A stretch of DNA of 60,000 nucleotides from Polytrichum commune (Eukaryota > Streptophyta > Polytrichopsida > Polytrichales > Polytrichaceae). Location: the NCBI GenBank assembly GCA_950295325.1, contig OX485805.1, forward strand, positions 23,177,501 to 23,237,500, in the 5' to 3' direction. Below, one piece after another: positions 48,401 to 59,350 of this stretch. Position numbers and translations under genes: made by a program. The first letter of the stretch is position 1. Every line of letters starts with the position of its first letter. The notes under the pieces are model-generated. The model was not told the origin of the DNA. It saw only the letters and a list, made by a program, of their open reading frames with translations, and ran no database searches.

Positions 48401-49664
48401 TTAGAACTTAAAACTCTTTTTGAACTCATCTCCAAAATACCAAATAGTTGCCGGTGCTACATAGAGTAAGAAGGATTGCATGCAATCTCTGGGGTTCAAG
48501 AGGAAAGCTCACAATCCGGTGACAATGGAATAATATTTTGATGATGATCGACAACAATGCACACCCTTCCAGTGAGAAAGACAAGGATCCGCATCTTCCT
48601 CCAAACTCCAAGTGTCCAATAGATTTGTGGGCTTGTTCCATGCTCGGAGTAGCCCTTGCAGTGCAGCCACTGTAACCCAAAATCATCACAAAGCAATGAA
48701 GAATGTGATCAGACTCTAAGTAATTACAATGCGCAGAACTGTTCAAATTTACATGCAAGAACATGTAATTTGAACTATTCTAAGTGTCGCTTCAGATTCA
48801 GGAAGAAAATAATTCTCCCCATATATAACCCACTCGCCAGAAAACCCTCTAGTGAAGTTCCGAAGCCGATCGAACTCGCCCCTTTGGAAACAGAAGTTGC
48901 ATCCAAATCGCTTCCGACGCTAAGTCTAATGAATTGATAACTTGACGTTAGACCAAAAACAGCACCAAATATGCTTGGACAAGAGGGGAGGGCTTTGGGA
49001 TTATAACCGTTGTCTCTGAATCTCTTCTAACGCTAAACCTAGAAAATGAGTTAATGATTTGATGTTATGCTGCATAGAGGAGCAAACCTACATGCTTGGA
49101 AAAAGAGGGGAGGGCGTTAAGAGAGAGGAATCCAGTGAATTAGAAAAAGCTTTACAGTTTCAAAATGTCGACGTTTTCAATAACTATATTTTGCACAGCA
49201 GGGGTAAAAATTTATAAACTTAGATTTTCGTAGACTTAAAGAGTGAACAGCTCCAAACTTAGCGCTAAGTTAAAGAAACTGACCCCTCCTGGTGCTACAG
49301 ATTGTTGACATCCTGGGAAGCTTCCTTCAAAGTCGCAACGGTCTCTCTAGTAGATGCATGACTTAGATATGTAGCTAGAATCGAAGGTTCAGGAGGACAT
49401 GAAATCTCCTACTTAGCATCTTAACTCTTCGATGCATAAAACTAGCGACCGAGAGAATCATCTTCACACCAAGTTGGGGAGGAGCCATTCTGGTTGCTAG
49501 TGGGATTAGAGAGAAGTGCAAGCAAAATGGAGAAGATGACTTTCTGTAACTTGACTGTTTTGATTACCTTCGCTTGGACGAGTAATGGCCGAAGATTGTG
49601 CAGACTCGACACTTAGACACATCAGGATCACTAGGACTATTCCAAGGAGTACCGCCATCGCCAT
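45425..49664 (-). CDS. Small kinase-less LRR membrane protein, eight exons
   Basis: Exons, 5' to 3': 49568-49664, 48513-48669, 47902-47973, 47177-47251, 46821-46892, 46459-46527, 46063-46151, 45425-45540. All introns are GT-AG and they join in frame to 248 residues. Seen: signal peptide (1-22), a plant LRR N-terminal cap with DPC and SHWKGVHC (59-71), LRR units of about 24 residues each (about 83-175, for example LNLSNLNLVGIIPPEIGNL), a Ser-rich juxtamembrane stretch (about 198-211), one membrane span (about 219-240) and a basic tail of eight residues. Introns 2-6 are all phase 2 and exons 3-6 are 69-75 nt, the one-LRR-per-exon layout of several plant LRR receptor families. No kinase follows. 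Likely role: a cell-surface receptor-like protein that would need a partner to signal; the ligand is unknown. The start has G at -3 and +4. The donor of exon 7 (G|GTAATC) was chosen because it alone keeps the membrane span in frame. Confidence 0.85.
45591..45625 (+). repeat. 10-bp tandem repeat, 3.5 copies
   Basis: GTGGTTGAGT is repeated exactly three times, followed by GTGGT. It lies in the last intron of the LRR gene. Confidence 0.9.
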
Positions 49665-49717
49665 CGCCACCGATCAAATCAATAGCCAATTCAAATCCTT
49701 TACTTCGCCACCTTAAC

Positions 49718-49726
49718 TTATTATAC
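49718..49726 (-). promoter_or_regulatory. Candidate TATA box of the LRR gene
   Basis: On the minus strand a TATAATAA word lies about 55 bases before the ATG. That would leave a very short leader, so it is only a possibility. Confidence 0.25.
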
Positions 49727-49729
49727 CTA

Positions 49730-50304
49730 CCCACCTACCAGTCATTCATCCCACTGCAAATCCCAAAATGCACATAACCAACCCCAAATGAATGGATCCT
49801 TTTCTCTATTGTTAACTTTGCCGCTACGATGATCCTGTAGTACTCATCATGCGGAGAACTCCTACAAATCCCAATTCTCAGTTCTGAATCTTCAAGCATC
49901 TGCAGAGTCCAGACAGCAAGCTTTTAGCTACGATTCTTCTTCTTCCTCCTCCTCCTGTCAAAATGAAACCTGTGCTGCAACCTCCAACTAACTTGAAGCT
50001 GGATCCAGCACGGGGCCCCCTGAATCTTTGACTTTGAATCTTCGATTCTGTCGAATCCTGATCAGCTGCTAAATTCCCCTTGCTTAACTTAGGCGCATCT
50101 CCTCGAGTCCTCGTCATGAGAATCTGGATCTCACCTTTGCAACTTGAACAGATTCTTCACCTGCGTCAACCCTACTACATAAATAGAATTACACATAATA
50201 ACTTCTACTTAATGTGACGCTGCGCACGCGCGAACTGAAGCAGCTTGCTTCCAGCTGGGATCCATGGGTACAAATTCATCGATCGACACTGTTCTTCAAA
50301 GTTA
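49730..50304. other. Upstream region of the LRR gene
   Basis: No gene was recognised. The minus-strand frame 49878-50117 overlaps a GAGGAGGA-type simple stretch (about 49939-49955) and has no family match. Confidence 0.45.
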
Positions 50305-50677
50305 CACTGAAGATGGTATTTAGTGTCACCAACTCTAATTGTCTTGCTCAATACTAATTATAAACCGCGGTGTAGTGTCACCAACACTAAATTTAAACCC
50401 AACATTATTTGTCATTCCTAATATTAAAAAATTGGGGGATTATAGATTTACAGTGTTGCAGTTACTATCACTTACCAAGTATTGTTTTCATCCCATCATC
50501 CATGACAATCTTCCATCAGAAGTTGCTGACAAGAGAAGGTGAGGATTTTGGCCAATGGATGAACTCATCCATCATCCATGACAATATTTGTTGACTTATT
50601 CATAAGAAGTGTCATCCAAAAACTTATCATAGTGACATAAAGTACCACATGACACTAAATAATATATATAGTGTAGT
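50305..50677 (+). mobile_element. MITE, long type (about 373 bp), copy 2
   Basis: It matches 22321-22686 throughout. The left end carries GGTATTTAGTGTCACC and the right end ATATATAGTGTAG, an imperfect inverted pair. Non-coding. Confidence 0.75.
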
Positions 50678-50695
50678 TTTCCCAAGAAGGGAACT

Positions 50696-50885
50696 TGCAA
50701 GGTAATAAGTCTCACTTCACTTTGTGTTTAAGGAATGTGACCCAATTGTGGGCACATTCAACACCACACACGATTTTGGTCGTTCAATCGGACACGGAGC
50801 AATTGCGAATCACCGAGATTGTCTTTTTCCAATTTCAAAATCATCGGAGTTGGGATGCAAAAGTTATAAGAGTTTAGAGTGAAGA
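50696..50885 (+). repeat. Direct repeat, left copy
   Basis: It pairs with 52404-52590 in the same orientation: GAGTCTCA or AAGTCTCA, TTTCACTTTGTGT, TTGTGGGCAC, ACCACACAC and ATCATCGGAGTT all recur in order. About 1.5 kb lies between. Confidence 0.7.
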
Positions 50886-50969
50886 TTTTTTTTTCTTGCA
50901 CTTAGGTCTTCCCAACTATGGGAGAGAGGGAATTATCGCATACGAACGTATCTCTCATCCCTCCAACAT

Positions 50970-51168
50970 AAAAGTCTTGAAGTAGTATGCAATCCACAAT
51001 TTTTTTTGAAGTTAATTTGACATCAAAAATAGCTTAAAAGATTGTGAATTAGTCTAGTTCAAGTCATTTTAGATGAAAGCCTTGAAATAGTATGCATTCT
51101 TCATTTTTTTTTTTTAATAATTTATTTGACGCTTGAATTAGTCTAGTCCTTGGAAGTCATGTGAGGTG
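50970..51168 (+). repeat. Diverged two-copy tandem repeat, about 105-bp unit
   Basis: CTTGAARTAGTATGCA, a T tract, and GAATTAGTCTAGT recur in order in 50970-51074 and 51075-51168. Confidence 0.6.
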
Positions 51169-52311
51169 AATCAAAGATGAGTCGGCCACAACCCTATAGG
51201 GGTTCCCGGAAGGTGGACTCTTCTTACCATGTATGAATTAATGTGAGTGTAAGAAGGGGTACTATTATTTGATGCATTAGAATGCATGTTGTAGGTTAAT
51301 AGCAAGTTTAGCTGATTTTGCCCCATAATTGATTAGTTTTTTAAAAAAAATCTTAGGAGGTCCATTAATTTTTTGAAAAATAAAATAAAATATGTATATG
51401 TATATTATTTCATTTAGGCACATAACATATCCTACATACAAATCCATGTACCATAACTTATTTTTCATTCATTCATGACTTTGGATTGAGCTTCCCAACA
51501 CACCAAATTTCTTAAAATTAAGGCATTTTGATGATAATTGTATTTTTCATTTAGGCCATCTAGCTCAATAATTTCCAAAAATATGAGGCTTAATCATTTT
51601 GAATTATTTTTTTACAACATGCTATTAGCCAACATAAGGCATACATAAGGCATATGTTTTTTTTTGTAGTGTGTGCATTTAAAGATGGTATTAAGAATGT
51701 TGAAGTAAAGGTAGATGTACAAAAGGGGCCCTAGGGTTTACAGGAAAATTTGACAATAGATGTGCTAGTTCCGGCCAATTCATGTTTTCATCCATTGTTG
51801 TCATATGGTAAGAGTCCCCAATGACTACCTTGTCCATTCTTGTTGGGTTTTGCATTTGGGTTCTAGGCTTTTACAAACTAGAGGCTCATGAAGGGCTCAT
51901 GAGCTCCCTTGAGTTTTGCTCTTTGGATTTTGGTTAAGTTGTTGTGCTCTTGTCATTGTTTTCTTCATGCGATCGTTGAGTTACATGCTATGGATGAAAA
52001 ATTGTTCAATAACTTTCTTATTGGAAAGTGAAAGTGCATTTCATATGTAATAAACATTTATTTGATTTGGTATTTATAATTTATATATGTAGTGGAGGCA
52101 TTTGTTATTTTGGAAAGCTTAGTTTAAATATATGAATCCATTTTCTAACATGTTGTTAGTACGTATGCACTTGTATTTCTCTATAAAATTATCATATATA
52201 GGGGGTTTAAATTCACAGCAATCCACGCACATCATTAAGGCTTCCAATGAAGAGCCCACCACCCCCCCAGTTGGAGGTCAAGTTCTTCTATTGGATGGAT
52301 GAGAGGTACAC

Positions 52312-52314
<3 letters not shown>
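51169..52314. other. Intergenic, no gene seen
   Basis: AT-rich, with T tracts. No frame resembles a known protein. Confidence 0.5.
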
Positions 52315-52378
<64 letters not shown>

Positions 52379-52388
52379 CCCCCCCCCC
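52315..52388 (+). repeat. (TC)31 microsatellite followed by C13
   Basis: TC units run from 52315 to 52376 without interruption, then C bases continue to 52388. The exact lengths may vary between individuals or assemblies. Confidence 0.95.
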
Positions 52389-52403
52389 AAGTGTGTTGTG
52401 TTT

Positions 52404-52590
52404 CAAAAGCAAGGCAATGAGTCTCATTTCACTTTGTGTGTGAGGATTGTGACCCTATTGTGGGCACTTTCACCACCACACACATTCTTGGCCATTGAAT
52501 TGGAGTGGTGGCATTTGTGGATCACAAAGATTGTCATTATTTGTTTCATAATCATCGGAGTTAAGATGCAAACGTTGTAAGAAGTCAAAA
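52404..52590 (+). repeat. Direct repeat, right copy
   Basis: Partner of 50696-50885. Together with the inverted match between 50917-50985 and 53262-53325 (AGAGAGGGAATTATC) it marks a region of rearranged repeat sequence. Confidence 0.7.
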
Positions 52591-53979
52591 TGAAGATTCC
52601 TTTGTCTTTCTCGTTCTCTTTTCAGTCACATTTGCCCTCTCAATTGTATTGGTATTGAACATATATATCTAACATATTGTGAGCACACAATACCATCCCA
52701 TTGTGACATGTTGTCTTTTTGGTGTCCATACAACAACAAGTTTTGACAAATACCACATAAGGTTCACATATCTTAACCATAGTGGGTGCCAACATGTTTG
52801 AGTATTAACTTTGAGTGACACTTACAGTATCATCTACTACAATATAGCAAGTTTGGTTTTTGGAGCTCTTGATGAGTGGTGTAATGCAATCGATATTATT
52901 TGTTGGCGAATAGTTATGTGGTCTCCACATCTTCCACTAAACAAAGGAGTTCGAACAGGAGACCTTGCCGTGTAGTGCAATATGACTATTTTAAGATTAG
53001 TTGTTCATTGTTTGTGCCTTGCAACCATGTTGTGGGAAGAGAGAGGGGTTTATTGCATTTGAACTAATATGTAATCCATCCAACATAGAAACTTAACCCC
53101 CCTACAAGTTTATTACCAATTAATTTCAAATGTCTTGGAGTAGACTAATTTGGGATCTTTCAAGTTAATTAAGTTTTGGGATCTTTGTAGCTAATTATGT
53201 TGTTAGATCAACTAAAAGTAATTTTCAGGTTGCATGCTATTTCATGTTTTTTTTTTTTTAATATATATGTTGGATGAATGAGAAATATTTTCGTATGTGA
53301 TAATTCCCTCTCTCCATGTTGTGGGGTGTTGTTGGCTCTCACCATTGCGGCTACAAGGCATGGGCACATGAACCAAAAATGGGATGGCTTCAGCTACATG
53401 CAATTGCTTAGGAGGTCAAGGAACTAGTTGGGTGGTGGTAATGTGTAGCTAAATTCATGCTACAACCAAGGCAAGCCACTGCACAAGCTACAAAGTGCAA
53501 TGAAAATGCAACCTGCAATTTGTCCCAATGTAGTAAACACAATGGTGTGTTTCACCCGGCCTAAAATAGGCACTCTCCATGTTGGTACCTAATTTGTGTT
53601 CAAATTTGTATTTTTTATAGTTGCAACCCATGTGCTGCAAGGGCCGCCTGGGATGTGGAAACCCATGCCATGTGCCCAAACCAAGAGGCCTTTGGCTCAT
53701 GTGAAAAAAACATAACAATGACCATGGATTTTTCACACCTACATTATCCATTGTCATGGTCCAATGGGTTTTGCAATGAGAGAGGCAAAAGTGGTTCTCT
53801 CTCTGCAAATGTTAGGGGACCATGGCAGAGAGATGTTGTTTTTTTTTCAAAAGTTACTGTACTCACAAGGGAAAAATGGAAGAAAAAGGGGAGAAGGCCA
53901 AAGATGAAGAAAAATCCCAAAACTATTGTTTTTGGACATATATAGAAAATTACCACATTCATTTTTTGGTGCATGGCCG
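52591..53979. other. Intergenic repeat-rich stretch
   Basis: No gene was recognised. It contains the inverted partner (53262-53325) of 50917-50985. The frames near 53.5-53.9 kb on both strands overlap each other and match no family I know. Confidence 0.45.
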
Positions 53980-54098
53980 GCATTTTTAAAGCCTTTGGTC
54001 CACATTTAATTCATAGGTGTAAACTAAATGTGGACCAAGAGAAGTGCCGGTCCACATTTAGTTTACACCTATGAGGAGCCCAAAGGCTTTAAAAATGC
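53980..54098. repeat. Long, nearly perfect hairpin
   Basis: Outer arms: 19 bases at 53980-53998 pair exactly with 54080-54098. Inner arms: 25 bases at 54012-54036 pair exactly with 54049-54073, loop 12. The left side between the two arm segments holds 13 extra bases that themselves resemble part of the inner arm (TCCACATTTAATT). Confidence 0.9.
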
Positions 54099-55392
54099 AT
54101 TTTTTAAAAGAATCAAACCCTGAAAGGGTGACCATGGAAAATAAAAACCCTCTAACATGGGGACATGGCCCCACCAACACCCCCACAATAACAAAATATA
54201 CACTACACCCTCACATAAATTCCACTAGTCCCTGCACAATAAGGAACACACCATAAACAAGCTACAAACACACACATACCATACCAAACCCTCAAAAACA
54301 AAACAAGAAATTACATGCCATGGCGCACTGCCATCAATATGCTACACCCACACCCAACCAAACCCTTCAATACATAAAACCAAAAACCTGAACTCAAAAC
54401 CACAACAACCAACACCCATACAAACCATCAAGAGCATACATTCAAACAATTAAGAGTTTAGTCAGTATGCACATGCACTGAGGAAGAAACACAATAGTAA
54501 TAGCATATCAGCACTAGGAGCGCACCTTCCAACCCCAACAATCGGCATCAACAACATACCATCACCAAGAGCGCACCACACAACACAAGTAGTCGGTAGC
54601 AACAACAAACCGTCACCAAAAGTGCATTGCTTAACACTAGCATCCGACAACATATAAAGGGAGATTGTTGCGACGAAGAAATTATGAAATGGGGAGCCAA
54701 CCAAGAGCCAACAACTTTCAAGGACCTCTTTGGAAGGAGGGCATGGCTACCAATGGCAATGATCTTGACATGAAGCCGGAGAATGTATATGTAGCCCAAG
54801 GGAGTAAATCCCTAAGATACTCAATTTCACAAAGTAGTCCCATTGGTAGCCAATGCCACCTAGAGCTTGCACTTGCAATCACTAACCTAGAATGGTCCAC
54901 ACCAAGTGCAAAATGAAAAAACCAGATGGAGTAGAGAGAACGGTCCTAATCAATACCCACCAAGGGAAAGAGACCACAACACGAACATGATGCAAAGGAA
55001 CCACCCTCGGATTTGATATTGACTCTCAATTGTGGCTCGGCTTCCCAATTCTCGATGCCATTGCCAAAGAAAGAGGGGAAATGCCATTGAATAAAAAAAA
55101 TGATGAAATATGAGTTTGAATGTTTAGGAACACCATCAAGCAAAGCTGCTGAATTCTGCACCCTCCAACATGCTTTCCTGCGAGTTGCCCAAAAGCTCTA
55201 CTCCAACGAGAGATTGTATGTAGTGTCATGTCAAATTATAATCCAATTTGACACACATTTCAAAACCATGAATAGAGTTGATGACAAAAGTGTGTGCCTC
55301 ACAAGACACCGCAAATTGAGAATTTGGGAGTATATAGTGCACATTATGACCTTTGTATTGCATAAACACTCCCTAGACTACCAAACATACTA

Positions 55393-55797
55393 TGTGCGTA
55401 ACTCTACGCTCTATTCATTGCCCTCACTGCCACAAAAGGCCAATTGCAAGACACTTGCATATTTATTGATAACCTCAACAACATATATCTCATTAATAAT
55501 CACATCTGCCACCCCTCATCCCAACACAACCACCCTGACAAACTACTTATCTCAACCATAGCCCACCAAATTCTATGGACCAAACACAACATAATAATAC
55601 AAAAAGTTAGAGCACACACTAGAATCTTAGGCAAAGAAATGGCAAACCAACTAGCAAACCACCTACAACAAACCAACCTCCACACCCCACATACACATCG
55701 CGCACACCATACCTTATTGGCTCAATGGAATCCCAATAAACAAACGCCATGGAGAAATCCGCAACCTCCAAACCTACATAAACAAATACCACCGTGA
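55393..55797 (+). pseudogene. Inactivated RNase H domain
   Basis: One frame reads LYALFIALTATKGQLQ, then CIFIDNLNNIYLINNHI, then IIIQKVRAHTRILGKEMANQLAN. This is the order of the RNase H conserved parts in retroelements: the Glu-bearing LxAL helix, the (F)xDS strand and the final AHxGxxGNExAD. A stop at 55399-55401 falls just before the LYAL helix, in the expected region of the catalytic Glu. The usual final Asp of the ExAD motif is Asn here (MANQ), and the Gly after AHT is Arg. The domain cannot be active. The stretch upstream continues in another frame (55100-55440), showing a frameshift. Confidence 0.7.
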
Positions 55798-56393
55798 ACA
55801 AGAAATATGAATTGCAAAATCCAATTTCACATACGTTGACAAATGGGTGTGTAACAAGCAAATCAATCAAAATCTCTCAAACCGCTTATGGAAAGCTATA
55901 GGCATATTTGATGCTTAAATTACACAAGCTTAAAATTCCAATAAGCCCAATACATGGGAGGAAATTGAAATAACATCTTTTGGCCACTAACATATCCAAA
56001 CCCCAATTACACGCTTTGCCCAAACCATGAAATTGACACGTGACCACACCTACTCTCCACTCACACCCACCCACGCATAAAATGCCTTTGCAGAGCTTGA
56101 CATAACAAAGCAGTTCACCAAATAGCCCACACACTCCAATCCAACAAACACACAAGGTGCTATAACTTAATAAATGTTGGCAACCAACACAATTGGCCTA
56201 AAGGCATCATAATCCCGGAATGCACATGCCTCCCCAACACATGCACATGCATGGCCTGGCTAAGACCCAACATATTATGTACACTAGGGGCCCCATAGAT
56301 AGCCATACACTCATCCCCCCAAACCCATCAAACACCGTACAATTCATACAATTCACCTATTGCCATGATAGATTCCCAAATACTGCCATAAGA

Positions 56394-56412
56394 GGGGGGG
56401 GGGGGGGGGGGG
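56394..56412 (+). repeat. G19 homopolymer
   Basis: Nineteen G bases in an otherwise G-poor block. The length is uncertain, as with any long homopolymer. Confidence 0.7.
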
Positions 56413-56967
56413 ACAAATACAAACCCCTCATTTAAAAGTCAAAAATTATAGGATGGAATGTTAACCCCCTTAAAACCGTCACATCATCGGCATGAGGATC
56501 CGTACACAAACAATCACTTGAAGCCTTAGAAGAAAAAAACTCAAAACAACCCCTCGAGAGGTCAAAAAACTCGTGAAACACATATATTAAATAGCCATAA
56601 AATGCCTCGCATACCTTGTCCTGAATGAAAGAAAGCTCGACAACAACCAAACCCTAGTTGACCTACCCCCATGAACCCAAACACCCACAAGGTAAGGTTG
56701 AACGGGCTCACATTCACGTCGGCCCGTCGGGGCAAAGAAAAAGCATTGATGTTATTCTTGTTTTGTTTTATGAGATGCATTATTTCTCTCATTATAGTAA
56801 TAATGCCAAATTGTCCAAAAATGAACAAACAGAAATAGAAACCTCAAATCCAATCCACCTTACAACTTACTGCGATGATTGATGACGATGAAAAAAAAGC
56901 AAGCTTCTATGTGATCTACATCAGATAAACCACGACACTCAAAAACCGCATTTCTGACACTGTCAAA

Positions 56968-57204
56968 CACTGCACCAAATATGATATTTAGTGTAATTCA
57001 GTATTCGGGTTTACACAATGCTGTATCTTTTTACTATTGAAATAAATTTTTAGCAAGTAAAGTTGTCAATGTTCTATAATGTCCAAACTATCAATATAAC
57101 ATTTTTGGATAAAATATGAGATGTACAGTAAATAGATATAGCACTGTGTAATTCCAAATAGTAAAGTCACACTAATTTAACTAAATATCATATTTAGTGT
57201 AGTG
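56968..57204 (+). mobile_element. MITE, short type (237 bp), copy 2
   Basis: The terminal inverted repeats are about 31 bases with few mismatches. The left end starts CACTGCACCAAATATGATAT. The right end, read inward on the other strand, starts CACTACACTAAATATGATAT. The internal part matches 23440-23677. Non-coding. Confidence 0.85.
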
Positions 57205-58894
57205 AGCAGTGAGCACTGTGGAGTCAAATGATCTTTTCCAAGTTTACCCGAGAGATAACTTTACTTAAAGCTTCCACTGTCAACCCGGCCTTCAATGATC
57301 CTGCGAATTCAGGGCCCTTGTATTTGCTCTGCTAGCTGTAGTCTATTTTGGGTCGCCGTTGACTTCTCCTTGCCTCCATTATATCCGGAATCAAATGATC
57401 AAATCATCGAGAACTACTGTTCTCCCTCTTTAGTATCACACGTTTAGGAAACACAAACAAGTGTTGTATTATCGAGGTGTCGTCTTCTCTTTAGTATGAC
57501 AAATGGCGTAAAGTTGTTGTGTTATCGAGGGAATACGAAAACATAAGTGATATGAGCTTAAAAATATATACAATGAGTTGAAGCAATATCGATGGCATGA
57601 AATTATAACTCATAACTCCAAACACATACAAATATTCTCAAGAACTCTTGAAATAGGAGTCCAAAGATCTATGGTGTTGCCTACCCAAGTTAGCAATTGT
57701 CGTCTTATCTAAATTTCCTACTAACTTTTGAGAACTAATAATTCATGAACACCAAAATATAAAGAGTTTTTCCTAAAAAGAAATGAGACAACAATGATGC
57801 ATGACGTTTAGCATCAAGATACTGATGATACTATATCACCCGTGTACAATGCAACATACTAGGTAGGAGGCCGCTCTAACCCTAACCATGTCCATTCTAC
57901 ACTAGTAACCCTAATTACCATTAAGTTCCCAATGATAAGTGAAGTTCCCAAATAATTTCCAAGTGAAAATGGATGTATTTTTAGATGTACATAACATAGC
58001 TGAAACAAATTTTAGCATGAGCTACCTATTTAATATGACAAAACGGAGATTCTAAATGTTGCATTATCTCGTGTCGTGGTCATCTAAAGGAGGGAGTTTT
58101 AGACCCAAAAGTTGGGTCTCGCAAAAATGTGTCGTAATATCGAGGGTGTCATGTAAACGAGTGTTGTATTCACAAGATTAGATTGTACAATGCAAAGTGA
58201 CGATGAGCACACACTTTATCTTCTCATCGAGTGACAAAACATTTAAGGTAGAAAACCCATAACATGTTAACCACCCTCTAGCCGTGCACTAGACCGCCAT
58301 CATAATGGTAAAGTGCCATTTCTAAAACCGATCATGACTCAGCAACAACTTCAATGCGTGTACACTTAGTGTAGCCAACGGGAGTCAAGTGTTAATGCAC
58401 TCACGAAGTAACCGATTTAGGGGATGTTCTGTATGGAGATGCGGATTATCGTGTTCGGTGTAGGGAGAATCTAGTGAACGAGTAGGGGTTTGAACATCTT
58501 TCCACTTTGAAAAATTGTAGCATTTTTTTGTATAGGGCAAAAAAATATGAAACAACTTGCATTCTTCATGAATCCTTCTTGTCTATCTTGGAAAATTATC
58601 TCATGATTGTCATACCAGCTCTTCAATGCGTATCACCTTATTTTCACGGGTTATGGTATTTCTACCTTAGCCTTGTGACAATAATAAGGTCGTACTGTAG
58701 TGTGAAGCGCTTGCAGCTTCAAGTGCAAAAGGGTTTCATGAACAGATGTTGCTTGGCAAAGGCTTTCACTTGGTCTATGTTACAGCTAATGGATGGCAGG
58801 TACACCTGGAATGCACTGCCAGTTATATATAAACTTATAATGGATAAGTCTCAGGTTGTCATAACATTATTAGGGCCACTTCACACGCGAGCCG
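57205..58894. other. Intergenic, no gene recognised
   Basis: The word TTGTATTATCGAGG and close forms (TTGTGTTATCGAGGG, TCGTAATATCGAGGG) recur between 57460 and 58150 with irregular spacing. The 164-codon + frame ending at 59001 overlaps the dispersed repeat at its end, matches no family I know, and is probably not a gene. Confidence 0.45.
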
Positions 58895-59350
58895 AGAGCC
58901 GTGACCATGAAATTGTGGGAGCCCAAAAGAAAGTGTCCCAAGGCCGTCCCAACACACCTCCAAACTCATGTAGTAGAGTGGTCATGGATCCCCAAGTGTA
59001 GTGTGAAGTCATATGTGACTGGGCTCTCAATCAAATGCTATTTCAATGAATTTCTATTCATGCAGGTCCTCATACAAGATAAATTAGAATAAACCAATGG
59101 ATGTGAGTGTTCGGAGTGCCATGCATGGTCTCCCGGTTTTTGTGTTAGGCCTACCTCCAAGAGGTGGTTTGGAAAATAGTCCAAGTGACCATGAAACATG
59201 ATTCATTTGATGCCGTGTAGGAATCCATGTAGACTTTACATCCATTTTGCAGTCACATACTCCGTTGGTCCCTCAAGCGTATTGTGAAGCGAACTTAGAT
59301 TGGCTCCGCCTTGTCCACCAATGAGTGTGCTTGAAGTGTATTGGTCGTGG
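58895..59350 (+). repeat. Dispersed repeat, second copy of the importin intron 24 element
   Basis: Homologous by eye to 26355-26790 (see there). It shares CAATGAG near the right end and the GACCATGAAACAT core. Confidence 0.55.

Larger units (their letters stand above)
54100..56900 (+). mobile_element. Degenerate retroelement, G-poor + strand
   Basis: The + strand is markedly rich in A and C and poor in G across most of this block. It contains an RNase H relic (listed separately). Further on, at about 56200-56290, a Cys-rich stretch reads CTCLPNTCTCMAWLRP and then NILCTLGAP, which may be a zinc-binding tail. No intact reverse transcriptase was recognised, and stops and frameshifts are frequent. 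It is either a LINE-type element or another RNase H-bearing retroelement; the ends were not located. Confidence 0.5.

Noticed and set aside
57460-58150. Recurrent TATCGAGG words as a possible CRISPR-like or ordered array
   Set aside because: Spacing is irregular and the words are imperfect; simple decayed repeat sequence in a plant genome.
58507-59001. 164-codon + frame
   Set aside because: No recognisable motif, and its 3' part runs into a dispersed repeat; probably chance.
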